This document shows positions 23,916 to 33,146 of a DNA stretch of 34,117 nucleotides, piece by piece. Both the position numbers and the translations under genes were made by a program. The notes beneath the pieces were generated by a model, which was not told the DNA's origin, made no database searches, and saw only the letters and a program-made list of their open reading frames with translations. Numbering within the stretch: the first letter of the stretch is position 1; every line of letters starts with the position of its first letter. The stretch comes from an uncultured Bacteroidales bacterium (lineage in GTDB: Bacteria; Bacteroidota; Bacteroidia; Bacteroidales; UBA932), in contig CALUTY010000020.1 of assembly GCA_944323825.1 (NCBI GenBank), positions 1-34,117 of the forward strand, given 5' to 3'.

Positions 23916-24566
23916 ATGCTGACAGATATATTGAAAGCCTTCCTCATCGGGATATGTGCATCCGCACCGATAGGGCCCATAGCCATATTTGTGATACAGA
24001 AGTCTTTGAGCAAAGGACACAAGGCCGGATTCATAGCCGGACTCGGAGCTTGTCTTGTGGATACCTTCTTCTCGGTGATAGCGATATTCTTCCTTGCGAT
24101 AGCCCAGAAGTTCCTCAATGACTACAGGGAGCTGATACTGATTGCCGGCGGTATCCTGGTGGCCGTAATAGGATGGTTCATGATGAAATCCGACCCGTTC
24201 AGAAAGCTGAAGGCAGACAAAGGAGGAAAGACCGCCATGATGAAAGACTTCATGCAGGCCGTTGTCATGGGGCTGTCCAATCCTGGGGCAATACTCGTAA
24301 TATTCGGACTGTTCGCATTCTTCAGAATAGGCCCTGACGGACAGAATGACTGGAAAATGACTCCCATCATCATCTCCGTAAGCCTCGGGGCGGCAAGCTA
24401 CTGGTTCATATTCACAGCCATACTGAGCCATTTCCGTAAAAAATTCAAGATGTCATCCATAGAGTGGATAAGCAAGATAACCGGGGCAGCCGTCATAATC
24501 ATCGGCGTGGTTCTGCTGGGCGAAGGACTGTTCAGGGTCATTTTTCTCGGAATGCCATTGCCGTAA
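23916..24566 (+). CDS. LysE/RhtB-family transporter
   Basis: This 216-residue inner-membrane protein has about six hydrophobic segments. The family hallmark is in the first helix: FLIGICASAPIGPIAIFVIQKSLSKGHKAGF, with the conserved small-residue and proline pattern of LysE exporters. A later GLSNPGAILVIFGLF repeats the NP motif in the second half. Members export amino acids or related metabolites, but the substrate here is not visible. The frame is open further upstream; the ATG at 23916 (MLTDILKAFLIG) gives the usual short N-terminus and fits the candidate promoter at 23891. The ATG at 23877 is the main alternative. It is divergent from lnt and separated from the next gene by a promoter. Confidence 0.88.
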   Translation: MLTDILKAFLIGICASAPIGPIAIFVIQKSLSKGHKAGFIAGLGACLVDTFFSVIAIFFLAIAQKFLNDYRELILIAGGILVAVIGWFMMKSDPFRKLKADKGGKTAMMKDFMQAVVMGLSNPGAILVIFGLFAFFRIGPDGQNDWKMTPIIISVSLGAASYWFIFTAILSHFRKKFKMSSIEWISKITGAAVIIIGVVLLGEGLFRVIFLGMPLP

Positions 24567-24619
24567 CCGGAATGCTCCCGGAAAGGAGTCCCGGGCCCCG
24601 TATGACGGGAAAAAGAATT

Positions 24620-24651
24620 TTTGAATAATTTCAAAACAGATTCTAAATTTG
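24620..24651 (+). promoter_or_regulatory. Promoter of the DUF362-PASTA-RluD operon
   Basis: TTTG (24620-24623), a 20-base spacer and TAAATTTG (24644-24651) match the Bacteroidota consensus. Transcription would start near 24658, about 15 bases before the ATG at 24673, which rules out the in-frame upstream start at 24649. Confidence 0.75.
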
Positions 24652-24672
24652 CATGTTAAAAAATCTCAATCA

Positions 24673-25809
24673 ATGGAAAGCAAAGTATATTTCACCGATC
24701 TCAGGACTACTCCGGGCAACGATCTGATGACAAAGCTGATACGCCTCGTGAAGCGGGCCGGGATCGAAGACATTGCGTTCAGGGACAAATTCACTGCGAT
24801 AAAGATACATTTCGGAGAACCCGGCAACCTCGCCTACATCAGGCCGAACTATGCCGCCAGGCTCGTCGACCTGATAAGAAGTCTCGGAGGCAAGGTGTTC
24901 CTCACGGACAGCAACACTCTCTATTCCGGAGGCAGGTCCAACGCCGTGGACCATCTCCATGCAGCCATGGACAACGGTTTCAATCCGATTTCCGCCCATG
25001 CCGATGTAATCATCGCGGACGGGCTCAAGGGGACAGACTACAGGGAAATCCCCCTCGACGGGGAATATTGCAAGGCCCCGAAGATCGGTGCAGCCATAGC
25101 CGATGCCGACATCATCATTTCCATGAACCATTTCAAGGGACATGAGCAGACAGGCTTCGGCGGTGCGCTGAAAAATCTCGGAATGGGCTCCGCAAGCGTC
25201 GGAGGCAAGCTTGAGCTGCACTCGTCTTCTCAGCCGGTGATCAATGCCGAAAGCTGCATAGGATGCCGCATCTGCGAGAAATACTGCCGTCACTATGCAG
25301 TGAAAGTGGTGGACAAAAAGGCGCAGATAGACTACTCGAAATGCGTGGGCTGCGGACAGTGCGTGGCCGTATGCCAGCACGGAGGCGCAGTGATAAAAGA
25401 CTGGGACTCTTCCGAGACATTGAATTACAAGATTGCAGAATATGCGCTTGCAGTGGTGAAGGACAAGCCGTCGTTCCATATCAATTTCATCATGAACGTG
25501 TCTCCGAACTGCGACTGCTGGAACCACAATGACGCCGCCATCATCCCGGATCTCGGCATCGCTGCATCATTTGACCCTGTCGCCCTCGACTGTGCCTGTG
25601 CTGACCTCGTGAAGGCTGCTCCGACTCTTGACAGGAACGTGATATCCGACATCGACAGCAAGGCAGGGACCGGCTGCGGACATCACCACCACGAAGGTGA
25701 GGACAAGTTCCACATCGTACACCCTGACACCAAATGGGAAGCCGGAGTGGAACACGGGGAAAAGATCGGCCTCGGCAGCAGGAACTATGAACTTGTCATA
25801 GTAAAATAG
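24673..25809 (+). CDS. DUF362 protein with a two-cluster ferredoxin domain
   Basis: This 378-residue protein has an N-terminal DUF362 domain (about 1-185, with KIHFGEPGNLAYIRP and SMNHFKGHEQTGFGGALKNLGMGSAS). A bacterial ferredoxin module at about 193-245 follows, with two full [4Fe-4S] motifs, CIGCRICEKYC and CVGCGQCVAVC. The rest of DUF362 comes after it, including NVSPNCDCW and SFDPVALDCAC. The family is widespread in anaerobes and is thought to bind Fe-S clusters for electron transfer, but no reaction is firmly known. Near residue 335 a cysteine/histidine run (GCGHHHHEGED) could bind metal and may be specific to this lineage. It is the first gene of a tight operon, ten bases before the PASTA gene. 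Confidence 0.92.
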   Translation: MESKVYFTDLRTTPGNDLMTKLIRLVKRAGIEDIAFRDKFTAIKIHFGEPGNLAYIRPNYAARLVDLIRSLGGKVFLTDSNTLYSGGRSNAVDHLHAAMDNGFNPISAHADVIIADGLKGTDYREIPLDGEYCKAPKIGAAIADADIIISMNHFKGHEQTGFGGALKNLGMGSASVGGKLELHSSSQPVINAESCIGCRICEKYCRHYAVKVVDKKAQIDYSKCVGCGQCVAVCQHGGAVIKDWDSSETLNYKIAEYALAVVKDKPSFHINFIMNVSPNCDCWNHNDAAIIPDLGIAASFDPVALDCACADLVKAAPTLDRNVISDIDSKAGTGCGHHHHEGEDKFHIVHPDTKWEAGVEHGEKIGLGSRNYELVIVK

Positions 25810-25819
25810 CAAAAAAAAC

Positions 25820-26644
25820 ATGGGAGCAAAGAAATTTTCCGGAAAATGGATTGTGGTGAACATATTGGGGGCTGCGGTATTTTTCTCCGCCGTCATCTTA
25901 GGCGCCAACCTCCTTCTGAAGGCAGTCACCAGGCATAACGAAGAAATCAATGTGCCCGACCTCTCAGGAATGACTGTGGCGGAGGCTGAAAAATATCTTG
26001 CCGCCAGAGGAATGAGATCGGAAGTCACCGACTCCGTATATATCAAACGGATGGAGCGGGGCGTGGTGTACAGGCAGAATCCGGAAGCCGGGAACCATGT
26101 GAAGAAAGGCAGGCGTATTCTTCTGACCATCAATGCCGTCAATCCGAAGAAAGTCACCATGCCCAACCTTGTGGGCTATTCTCTCAGGCAGGCCAAGGCC
26201 GAACTCCTGTCACGGGGGCTGAACCTCGGTACGCTGATATATGTGGAGGACATAGCCACCAACAATGTCCTGAAACAGCTCTACCGGAACAGGGAAATCA
26301 AGCCCGGGGTGCCGGTAGAAAGCGAATCAAGCATTGACCTCGTGGTAGGACTAAACGACATGGACAACATGACATATGTCCCTTATGTCACCGGACTCAA
26401 ATACATCAGCGCCGTGAGTGCAGTCCAGGACAATTCCCTCAACATTCAGGACCTGATATTCGACAATACCGTCAGGGACTATTCCGACTCCCTTGATGCC
26501 GTCGTCTACAGACAGACTCCGGAAATATCGGAAGAACCGCTTCTGATGGGCTCATCAGTGACCCTGTATCTCACCAAGGACATTACCAAGGTGCCTGAGA
26601 AGCCGGAGCCGTCAGACTCCACCGACCTTGCTGAAGCTTTCTGA
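25820..26644 (+). CDS. Membrane-anchored PASTA-domain protein
   Basis: This 274-residue protein has a short basic start, one membrane helix at about residues 11-34 (VVNILGAAVFFSAVILGANLLL) and three PASTA repeats facing the periplasm. The repeats cover about 43-108 (VPDLSGMTVAEAEKYLAARG), 110-178 (MPNLVGYSLRQAKAELLSRG) and 184-252 (VPYVTGLKYISAVSAV). PASTA domains recognise cell-wall peptidoglycan or its precursors and occur in penicillin-binding proteins and Ser/Thr kinases. Here there is neither a kinase nor a transpeptidase domain, so it may be a wall-sensing or scaffold protein. It lies ten bases after the DUF362 gene and five bases before the pseudouridine synthase gene, evidently the same operon. 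Confidence 0.92.
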   Translation: MGAKKFSGKWIVVNILGAAVFFSAVILGANLLLKAVTRHNEEINVPDLSGMTVAEAEKYLAARGMRSEVTDSVYIKRMERGVVYRQNPEAGNHVKKGRRILLTINAVNPKKVTMPNLVGYSLRQAKAELLSRGLNLGTLIYVEDIATNNVLKQLYRNREIKPGVPVESESSIDLVVGLNDMDNMTYVPYVTGLKYISAVSAVQDNSLNIQDLIFDNTVRDYSDSLDAVVYRQTPEISEEPLLMGSSVTLYLTKDITKVPEKPEPSDSTDLAEAF

Positions 26645-26649
26645 CATTT

Positions 26650-27780
26650 ATGAACAATCATTCCGATTCCGACATGAAGGAAATGCTGACGGCAGATGAA
26701 ATGGCCGGAAACTTGGCATTCGCAGACTGTGATACTGCTGACGAAGAAAGATACGAGGACGAAGAACAGGAAATGTTCGAGCATTTCCGCTTTGAACTCG
26801 ACAAGGGACAGGCGCCTATGAGGGTGGACAAATACCTCGCCACCCATATGGAAAACACTTCCCGCCACCGTATCCAGCTTGCCATAAAGGAAGACTACAT
26901 CCGTGTCAACGGCAAGGTCGCCAAGGCCAACTGCATAGTGAGGCCTGGGGATGTGATCACATTCGTGATGCCGTACCAGAGGCGCGGGCTGGAAATACTG
27001 CCGGAAAACATTCCGCTTGACATAGTATATGAGGATGACGACCTGCTTGTGCTCAACAAGCCGGCAGGCCTTGTGGTGCATCCCGGCCACGGACATTTTT
27101 CCGGAACGCTGGTAAATGCCCTCGCATACCATCTTGGCATCAGCCAGGGACCGGATGCAGAAGACGAGAGGATGGGAGTGCTTGTGCACCGCATAGACAA
27201 GGACACCTCAGGTCTGCTTGTGGTGGCAAAGACAGAGGAGGCTCAGCTCGACCTTGCAAAACAGTTTTTCGTACATTCAATTGACCGCCGATATGTGGCG
27301 ATAGTATGGGGTAATCTGAAAGAAGACGAGGGCACCATCACCGGCAACATCGGCAGGGACCCTTCAGACAGGATGCGGTTCAAGGTGTTCCCGGAAGGGG
27401 AACACGGGAAGCATGCCGTCACTCATTACAGGGTCATAGAAAGATTCGGATATGTCACCGTCGTGGAATGCAGGCTCGAAACCGGAAGGACCCATCAGAT
27501 AAGGGTACATTTCAACTGGATAGGCCATCCGCTCTTCAATGACGAAAGGTATGACGGAGCCGAGATCAGAAAGGGCACCATATATGCCAAATACAGGCAG
27601 TTCATCGAAAACTGCTTCAAGCTGCTCCCGCGCCAGGCTCTCCATGCAAAGACTCTCGGGTTCGTGCATCCACGCACAAAGGAATACATGTCATTCGACT
27701 CCCCCATTCCTGACGACATGCAGGCTCTCATAGACAAATGGCGCAAATACGCTGAGCATCTTACTCCTGAACTGGAATAA
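26650..27780 (+). CDS. rluD: RluA/RluD-family pseudouridine synthase
   Basis: This enzyme isomerises uridines in 23S rRNA to pseudouridine. After an acidic extension of about 50 residues (rich in D and E, not part of the family core) comes an S4 RNA-binding domain at about 57-105 (MRVDKYLATHMENTSRHRIQ). The catalytic domain has the invariant aspartate in HRIDKDTSGLLVV (Asp183), preceded by LNKPAGLVVHPGHG and followed by ETGRTHQIRVH. The 376 residues are slightly long because of the acidic N-terminus. Assignment to RluD rather than other RluA-type members rests on the S4 domain and general resemblance. It is the last gene of the DUF362-PASTA operon; a terminator follows. Confidence 0.92.
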   Translation: MNNHSDSDMKEMLTADEMAGNLAFADCDTADEERYEDEEQEMFEHFRFELDKGQAPMRVDKYLATHMENTSRHRIQLAIKEDYIRVNGKVAKANCIVRPGDVITFVMPYQRRGLEILPENIPLDIVYEDDDLLVLNKPAGLVVHPGHGHFSGTLVNALAYHLGISQGPDAEDERMGVLVHRIDKDTSGLLVVAKTEEAQLDLAKQFFVHSIDRRYVAIVWGNLKEDEGTITGNIGRDPSDRMRFKVFPEGEHGKHAVTHYRVIERFGYVTVVECRLETGRTHQIRVHFNWIGHPLFNDERYDGAEIRKGTIYAKYRQFIENCFKLLPRQALHAKTLGFVHPRTKEYMSFDSPIPDDMQALIDKWRKYAEHLTPELE

Positions 27781-27805
27781 AGAATTGTCCGGACTTGAAA
27801 TGAAA

Positions 27806-27840
27806 CAGCCCCGTTCCGGATATTACCGGGGACGGAGCTG
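27806..27840. terminator. Bidirectional terminator
   Basis: CAGC (27806-27809) and GCTG (27837-27840) close an imperfect GC-rich stem that continues with CCGG/CCGG around an ATATTA loop, between two convergent genes. T-rich sequence follows on both strands. Confidence 0.6.
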
Positions 27841-27848
27841 TGATTTTA

Positions 27849-30818
27849 TCAGCGCCTGTGTGGAGGTCCCATAGGGCCGCCCGGACCGCGGTGTCCGCCG
27901 CCGGCCTGGCCGAAATTGCCGAAACGGTAAGTCAACGAAACCATTATGTATCTTCCGAGCGTATTGTTGCGTGTCTCAAGATGATAGTTGGACTCATCCG
28001 TCACGGAAAGATTCTTGGACTGGTTGAATATGTCGTAGGCCTTCACTGCAAGGGTGAACTTGTCCTTGAACAGAAGCTTGTTGATCTCCGCATTGAAGAC
28101 AAACTCATCATCCTGCGGAGTGGTGTATCCGCGATACCAGTTGTAGTCACAGTCCGCAATGAGGCTCACGCCTCCAGGCAGAGACCAGTTCATTGAAGCA
28201 TCAATCTGGTTGTTCCATGTGGCATTCTGGCTATAGGAAGCAATGGTGTACCACGATTTCGAGATTCTCATCCTCCCCCCTACATTCAACTCAAGAAAAT
28301 CATTCCTGAATGTGAAGCGCAGCCTCTGGGTGAAATTGACGCTCTGGGTCTTGTTTTCCGTGAACATGGCATCCCCATTGGCAGCAAAATCTTCATGGAA
28401 TCCGGCATAGTCGAATTCGGCAGTCCCGCTGTCATAATAGTCTTCAGTATTGAATCCGCCGGTCTTCCCGATGTATGAGGCCGATTCATTGTATCTGGCA
28501 TAGGTCATCGAGAATATCGAGAACTTGGAATTCTTCCCGAACGGAGAATTGATCATCACGCGCCCGTCCACAGAGCCGGATGTCGGACCGTTGACCGGAA
28601 TTGAATACTGAGCCCCGTTGCTGTCATACCACTGGGCATTCACTATCGGGTCCTGCACGATGCTTCCGCCGAAACGGCCGTGGATGGACATGAAGGTGTC
28701 TTTGTCGGTATATCCGAACATTGCCCTTATGTTGTGGCTGAAATAAGGTATGAGATACGGATTTCCGAGGGAGACGTTCAGAGGGTCCGAATTGTCCGGG
28801 ACAGGCATGAGCTGGGATGTCGACGGCTGTGACGAGCGCCCGAAATAGAACATCCTTATGTTCGTGTTGTCGTCTATGTCATATCCGAACATTGCCTGCG
28901 GGGACCAGTTTATCACCTTGCTGTCGTAGTTCTCCCCGTTGGTCTCATTATGGGTGTCCGTAGGGCGGATGGCGGCACCGAGCTGTGCCCTGAGCTTGTC
29001 TTTCTGATACATGAAGTTGAGCCCGGCGCTCTGGTTGATGTACCGGTTCAGGATATTGTTGGAATATGTGCCGTCGTATGCCTCTCCCGAAGGATCGTAA
29101 GCAATGTGTTCCCGTCCATCTTCGGTATAGACCAGATCTGATACATTTCCGCCGCTGTTGTATGTGTCCTTGGCAGATTTGCTGCGGTTCCAGCTGTAGG
29201 AATAGTTCGCCTCCAGATAGAAGTCATGTCCGAGAGGCTCGGTATATACCACCCTTCCCGTCATGGATGAACTTCTGGAATTCTGGTCATATCTCTGGTT
29301 GACAATGTCATCAGCAGTAGCATCACTCTCGAATGTTTGTGTCCGAGACTGGTTGAATCCCCAGAGGTCATTGTTGCTGAAATTGTAGCTGAACATCACT
29401 GACACTGTCCTTCCGGGCTTGCCGAGACGCTGGCGGAACAGGAGGAAGCCGTTTGCAGTCCAGTTTCTGTTGGTCCCTGTATTTTCATTGAAGCCCCTGT
29501 TGGTCGTATCCCTGACGGAATTGCTTTCACTCAGGGTGAGGAAGTCGGAATACTCGGTGTAGCTTCCGTTCCCGAAATTGAACTGCGGCTCAAACAGGAT
29601 GGAGGTGTTCTCGCTGAACTTGTGGTCAAGCCGCACGCCGAACCTGTGCCCGTCGCTGGTCGAGGTGTTATATCCGTCATTGTCATATCTCAGGACACTG
29701 CCGTCATCCATGTATGTGGTCCTGGAGCTCTGCTCCTCCACATATCTCTGCGAGCCTCCGTACATGTAGTTCCCGTTGAGTTCCATGTTGTTGTCCAGCA
29801 GATTGAATGCCCCGTTGGCACCGGCCATCCAGGATGTGGTGATGCCGTTGCGGCCCCAGCCGCCTGTGCCGCGGCCCATTCCGCGGGAACCTCTCATCGT
29901 CTGCATCATGCTTCCCGCAATGTCATTGAATCCCCTGTTGTTGGTATTGTTCCCGTTCAGAATGATGCTGATCTGGCTGTTGTCCGTAAAACGCCCGGCC
30001 ATTCCGGCTGCCTGATAGCGCCAGTCGCCTGCATCTCCGGTATTCTTCTGCAGCATGTCATGACCGCCGCCGGCCATCACATTGCCGAACCATCCGTCCA
30101 TCATTCCGGGCTTTACGGACAGGTCTATAACTGTCTCCTCGTCACCGTCATCTATTCCGGTGAACTCGGCCTGCTCGGATTTCTTCTCCACCACACGGAC
30201 CTTCTCGATTATCTTGGCCGGGATGTTCTTGGTGGCAAGCTGCGGGTCGTCAAGGAAGAATTCCTTCCCGTCTATCATCACCTTAGTTATGGTCTCCCCA
30301 TTGGCGGTGATAGATCCGTCAGAGCCGATCTCCACACCTGGCAGTTTCTTGAGCAGTTCCTCCAGCATGTCATTGTCGGATGTCTTGAAGGAAGATGCGC
30401 TGTATTCTATGGTGTCCTTTTTGACTATGATGGGGTTGCCGACAGCTTCCACTCTCGCAGCTTCAAGGACTTCCACATCAGGCACCATCTTCACCTCTCC
30501 CAGGTCGATGAGCCTGTCCACCGTCAGTTCCTGCTCATACGGCTTGTAGCCCATCAGCTCCGCCTTCAGTATGTATGTGCCGCGGACAATGCCTTCGAAG
30601 ACAGCCTCGCCTGTCTCCGTGCTCATTATGTATTTCAACGGCTCCTTGGCCCCCTTCAAGGTCATGGATACGGTGGCAAAGCCGACCGGCTCGCCCGTAG
30701 CCTTGTCGGAAAGCTTCATCTTCACGGGAAATCCCACCTGCGCCCAGGCATCAGCACACAGAAGCGCAACAGCAAGACTCACTAAAAATTTCACAAGAAT
30801 CGTCCCTCGGCAATTCAT
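27849..30818 (-). CDS. Large outer-membrane beta-barrel protein (TonB-receptor-like)
   Basis: This 989-residue outer-membrane protein belongs to the outer_membrane_beta-barrel class of Bacteroidota. It has a signal peptide (to about residue 26, ending AWAQ), a carboxypeptidase-regulatory-like domain at about 30-112, and a plug-like region at about 120-235 (KLPGVEIGSDGSITANGETITKV). A long barrel follows, rich in aromatic residues. A glycine/arginine/methionine-rich loop sits near residues 302-325. After the last strand (VSLTYRFGN) a short G/P/H/R-rich tail ends the protein. The family may take up nutrients or secrete products; no SusD partner is adjacent, so polysaccharide uptake is not supported. 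It is a lone gene with a terminator behind it; no clean promoter was seen in the 120 bases upstream. Confidence 0.9.
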   Translation of the reverse strand: MNCRGTILVKFLVSLAVALLCADAWAQVGFPVKMKLSDKATGEPVGFATVSMTLKGAKEPLKYIMSTETGEAVFEGIVRGTYILKAELMGYKPYEQELTVDRLIDLGEVKMVPDVEVLEAARVEAVGNPIIVKKDTIEYSASSFKTSDNDMLEELLKKLPGVEIGSDGSITANGETITKVMIDGKEFFLDDPQLATKNIPAKIIEKVRVVEKKSEQAEFTGIDDGDEETVIDLSVKPGMMDGWFGNVMAGGGHDMLQKNTGDAGDWRYQAAGMAGRFTDNSQISIILNGNNTNNRGFNDIAGSMMQTMRGSRGMGRGTGGWGRNGITTSWMAGANGAFNLLDNNMELNGNYMYGGSQRYVEEQSSRTTYMDDGSVLRYDNDGYNTSTSDGHRFGVRLDHKFSENTSILFEPQFNFGNGSYTEYSDFLTLSESNSVRDTTNRGFNENTGTNRNWTANGFLLFRQRLGKPGRTVSVMFSYNFSNNDLWGFNQSRTQTFESDATADDIVNQRYDQNSRSSSMTGRVVYTEPLGHDFYLEANYSYSWNRSKSAKDTYNSGGNVSDLVYTEDGREHIAYDPSGEAYDGTYSNNILNRYINQSAGLNFMYQKDKLRAQLGAAIRPTDTHNETNGENYDSKVINWSPQAMFGYDIDDNTNIRMFYFGRSSQPSTSQLMPVPDNSDPLNVSLGNPYLIPYFSHNIRAMFGYTDKDTFMSIHGRFGGSIVQDPIVNAQWYDSNGAQYSIPVNGPTSGSVDGRVMINSPFGKNSKFSIFSMTYARYNESASYIGKTGGFNTEDYYDSGTAEFDYAGFHEDFAANGDAMFTENKTQSVNFTQRLRFTFRNDFLELNVGGRMRISKSWYTIASYSQNATWNNQIDASMNWSLPGGVSLIADCDYNWYRGYTTPQDDEFVFNAEINKLLFKDKFTLAVKAYDIFNQSKNLSVTDESNYHLETRNNTLGRYIMVSLTYRFGNFGQAGGGHRGPGGPMGPPHRR

Positions 30819-30938
30819 CTCTACAACAAACTGATTATGACATACTTAAAACATTGCCGACATCCGCCGGGCAAAAACATACGGAAATTAGACACAAATG
30901 TGCAGACAAGGTTTAACGGACGGGCAAAAATTTATGAT

Positions 30939-31499
30939 TCATTTCACCCTGTCAGGGTGCGCTTCGATGAACTTCTTCCAGTCTGATCCCGCCCCGGACG
31001 GCACCAGCGGACTTGTCATCTGATAATAATGACACAACGCAATCGCCAACGCATCCGTGGCATCAAGATGTTCCGGTCTGAAGCTGACATCCAGAATCTT
31101 CTGGCTCATGATGCACACCTGTTCCTTGGATGCCGCCCCGTTGCCCGTGATGGCGATCTTGGCCTTTCTCGGGGCATATTCAAAAACCGGAATCCCTGCA
31201 TTTACCGCAGCCGTTATCGCCGCTCCCTGCGCCCGTCCGAGTTTCAGTGTCACCTGAGGATTCTTCCCGTAAAAAGGAGACTCGATGGACAGTACATCAG
31301 GAGAATACATGCCTATGAGGCGGGACACCTCCCGGAAAATGTAAGCGATCTTCTCGAAATGCTCCGGAATCTTCCGCATGTCCAGCACTCCCATATCCAC
31401 ATATTCCGGATGCCTCTTTCCAACACGAATGACCCCGTAACCTAAGATATAAGTTCCGGGGTCAATTCCCATTATTATCTGCGGCTTCGTACCGTCCAT
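30939..31499 (-). CDS. ruvC: Holliday junction resolvase RuvC
   Basis: This endonuclease cuts Holliday junctions during recombination, working with RuvAB. The acidic active site is complete: Asp13 in MGIDPGT, Glu73 in SIESPFYG, and Asp146/Asp149 in HLDATDALAIALCH. The 186-residue length from 31499 is normal. The ATG at 31499 lies eight bases after the serS stop and is preferred; an in-frame start at 31523 would overlap serS by 17 bases. It follows serS on the same strand, so the two are probably co-transcribed. The C-terminal tail (SGAGSDWKKFIEAHPDRVK) is basic, as expected for a DNA-binding surface. Confidence 0.95.
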   Translation of the reverse strand: MDGTKPQIIMGIDPGTYILGYGVIRVGKRHPEYVDMGVLDMRKIPEHFEKIAYIFREVSRLIGMYSPDVLSIESPFYGKNPQVTLKLGRAQGAAITAAVNAGIPVFEYAPRKAKIAITGNGAASKEQVCIMSQKILDVSFRPEHLDATDALAIALCHYYQMTSPLVPSGAGSDWKKFIEAHPDRVK

Positions 31500-31506
31500 G
31501 ACAGTG

Positions 31507-32778
31507 TCAGCCGATGAAGTCAAATCCTGTGTAAGGCCTGAGAGCCTCAGGAATCACGATGCGTCCGTCCCTGTAATTGTTTTCCAAAAGAGCGGCCACC
31601 ACCCGAGGCAGGGCGAGTGAACTTCCGTTGAGGGTATGGGCAAGCTGTGTCTTTCCTGCCTCGTCCCTGTATCTGAGCTTCAGCCTGTTGGCCTGGTACG
31701 ACTCGAAGTTGGACACGGAACTGATTTCCAGCCATCTGCCCTGTGCAGCAGAGTACACCTCGAAATCGTAAGTGATGGCGGAAGTGAAGCTGAGGTCTCC
31801 GCCGCAAAGGCGAAGTATCCTGTAAGGCAGTCCGAGCCTGTTCACTATCCCCTCCACATGGGCTATCATCTCGTCAAGGGCCTTGTACGAATTCTCAGGC
31901 TTCTCGATGCGCACGATCTCCACCTTGTCGAACTGGTGAAGCCTGTTCAGTCCGCGCACATCCTTGCCGTATGACCCGGCCTCGCGGCGGAAGCATGGGG
32001 TATATGCCGTCATCTTCACAGGGAAGTCGCTGTCATTGAGGATGACATCCCTGTAGATGTTGGTCACGGGCACCTCTGCAGTCGGCACGAGATAGAAATT
32101 GTCAAGATTGGCATGGTACATCTGCCCCTCCTTGTCCGGAAGCTGGCCTGTACCGAAGCCGGAAGCCTCATTGACCATTACAGGCGGCTCCACTTCAAGA
32201 TAGCCGGCTGCGGTGTTGATGTCAAGGAACATGTTGATGAGGGCGCGCTGAAGCCTTGCACCCTTGCCCTTGTACACAGGGAAACCGGCTCCTGTCAGCT
32301 TCACGCCGAGGTCGAAGTCTATTATGTCGAACTTCTTTGCAAGTTCCCAGTGAGGAAGTGCATCAGGACCGAGGTCAGGGATTTCATTCCCCATCTTCAC
32401 CACCACATTGTCATTGGAGTCCTTCCCTTCCGGAACGAGGTCGCAAGGTATGTTCGGAAGAAGGACAAGAAGCGAATTGAGCTCCGTATTGTTCTCCTCT
32501 GACTGCCTTTCCAGCTCTTTCGAATGCTCCTTCAGGGCAGCGACTTCCGCCTTCACGGACTCGGCCTCATCCTTCTTTCCCTCTTTCATCAGCCCCCCTA
32601 TCATGGCGGCCTTCTGCTTCTGCTGTGCGAGGCAGCCGTCCAGCTCTGTCTGGAGGCGGCGTCTGTTCCCGTCCAGGTCAACTATTTTCCCGACAATCTC
32701 GCGGGCATCGAAATTCTTGACTGCAAGCTTCCTGATCACATATTCCGGATCATCACGAAGCAATTTGAGTGTCAGCAT
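31507..32778 (-). CDS. serS: Seryl-tRNA synthetase
   Basis: This class-II synthetase charges tRNA-Ser with serine. The N-terminal long coiled-coil arm (about residues 30-105, KQKAAMIGGLMKEGKKDEAE onward) grips the long variable arm of the tRNA. The class-II core has motif 2, FRREAGSYGKDVRGLNRLHQFDKVE, and motif 3, LALPRVVAALLENNYRDG, with the serine-binding TAEVP and the HTLNGSSLA stretch. The length of 423 residues is standard. The gene lies between the rplU-rpmA unit and ruvC on the same strand. A terminator at 32801-32838 separates it from rpmA, so it should have its own promoter; none with the full consensus was seen. Confidence 0.97.
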   Translation of the reverse strand: MLTLKLLRDDPEYVIRKLAVKNFDAREIVGKIVDLDGNRRRLQTELDGCLAQQKQKAAMIGGLMKEGKKDEAESVKAEVAALKEHSKELERQSEENNTELNSLLVLLPNIPCDLVPEGKDSNDNVVVKMGNEIPDLGPDALPHWELAKKFDIIDFDLGVKLTGAGFPVYKGKGARLQRALINMFLDINTAAGYLEVEPPVMVNEASGFGTGQLPDKEGQMYHANLDNFYLVPTAEVPVTNIYRDVILNDSDFPVKMTAYTPCFRREAGSYGKDVRGLNRLHQFDKVEIVRIEKPENSYKALDEMIAHVEGIVNRLGLPYRILRLCGGDLSFTSAITYDFEVYSAAQGRWLEISSVSNFESYQANRLKLRYRDEAGKTQLAHTLNGSSLALPRVVAALLENNYRDGRIVIPEALRPYTGFDFIG

Positions 32779-32800
32779 GATATCTTTGTTTTAAAAAAGA

Positions 32801-32838
32801 AAAGAGGACTGAACCCTCACGGAGTACCAATCCTCTTT
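32801..32838 (-). terminator. Terminator of the rplU-rpmA operon
   Basis: AAAGAGGA (32801-32808) and TCCTCTTT (32831-32838) form an 8-bp stem. On the minus strand the stem is followed by a long T-rich tract, giving a good intrinsic terminator just downstream of rpmA and upstream of serS. Confidence 0.7.
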
Positions 32839-32860
32839 ATTGTTCTTCTTTCACTCCGCC

Positions 32861-33121
32861 TCAGTTCTCAAAAGGGATAACCGAAACGAATGACTTGTTG
32901 TCTGCTTTCTTGCGGAAACATACGGTCCCGTCCACAAGAGCATAGAGAGTGTGGTCCCTTCCCATTCCGACATTCTGTCCAGGGTTGTGCACCGTACCTC
33001 TCTGGCGGACGAGGATGTTGCCGGCTTTTACCGCCTGGCTGCCGAATTTCTTTACGCCAAGTCGTTTGCTTTCTGATTCACGGCCGTTCTTGGAACTGCC
33101 GACACCTTTTTTATGTGCCAT
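32861..33121 (-). CDS. rpmA: 50S ribosomal protein L27 (bL27)
   Basis: This 86-residue basic protein reaches towards the peptidyl-transferase centre of the large subunit. The conserved start [29 protein letters not shown] and the later [29 protein letters not shown] are characteristic. The N-terminus is the short form starting MAHKK, with no cleavable extension as in Firmicutes. It lies 25 bases after rplU on the same strand, the usual rplU-rpmA order. Confidence 0.98.
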   Translation of the reverse strand: MAHKKGVGSSKNGRESESKRLGVKKFGSQAVKAGNILVRQRGTVHNPGQNVGMGRDHTLYALVDGTVCFRKKADNKSFVSVIPFEN

Positions 33122-33146
33122 AATCCTTTTCCTCCCGTTGCGTTAA

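Noticed and set aside
29622..30785. Long open frame on the plus strand opposite the large barrel gene
   Set aside because: The minus-strand gene has a signal peptide, domain order and barrel features; the plus-strand translation has no recognisable domain and is a codon-bias shadow.
27849..30818. SusC-type polysaccharide uptake gene
   Set aside because: No SusD-like gene or glycan enzymes are adjacent and the protein fits the separate outer-membrane barrel class.
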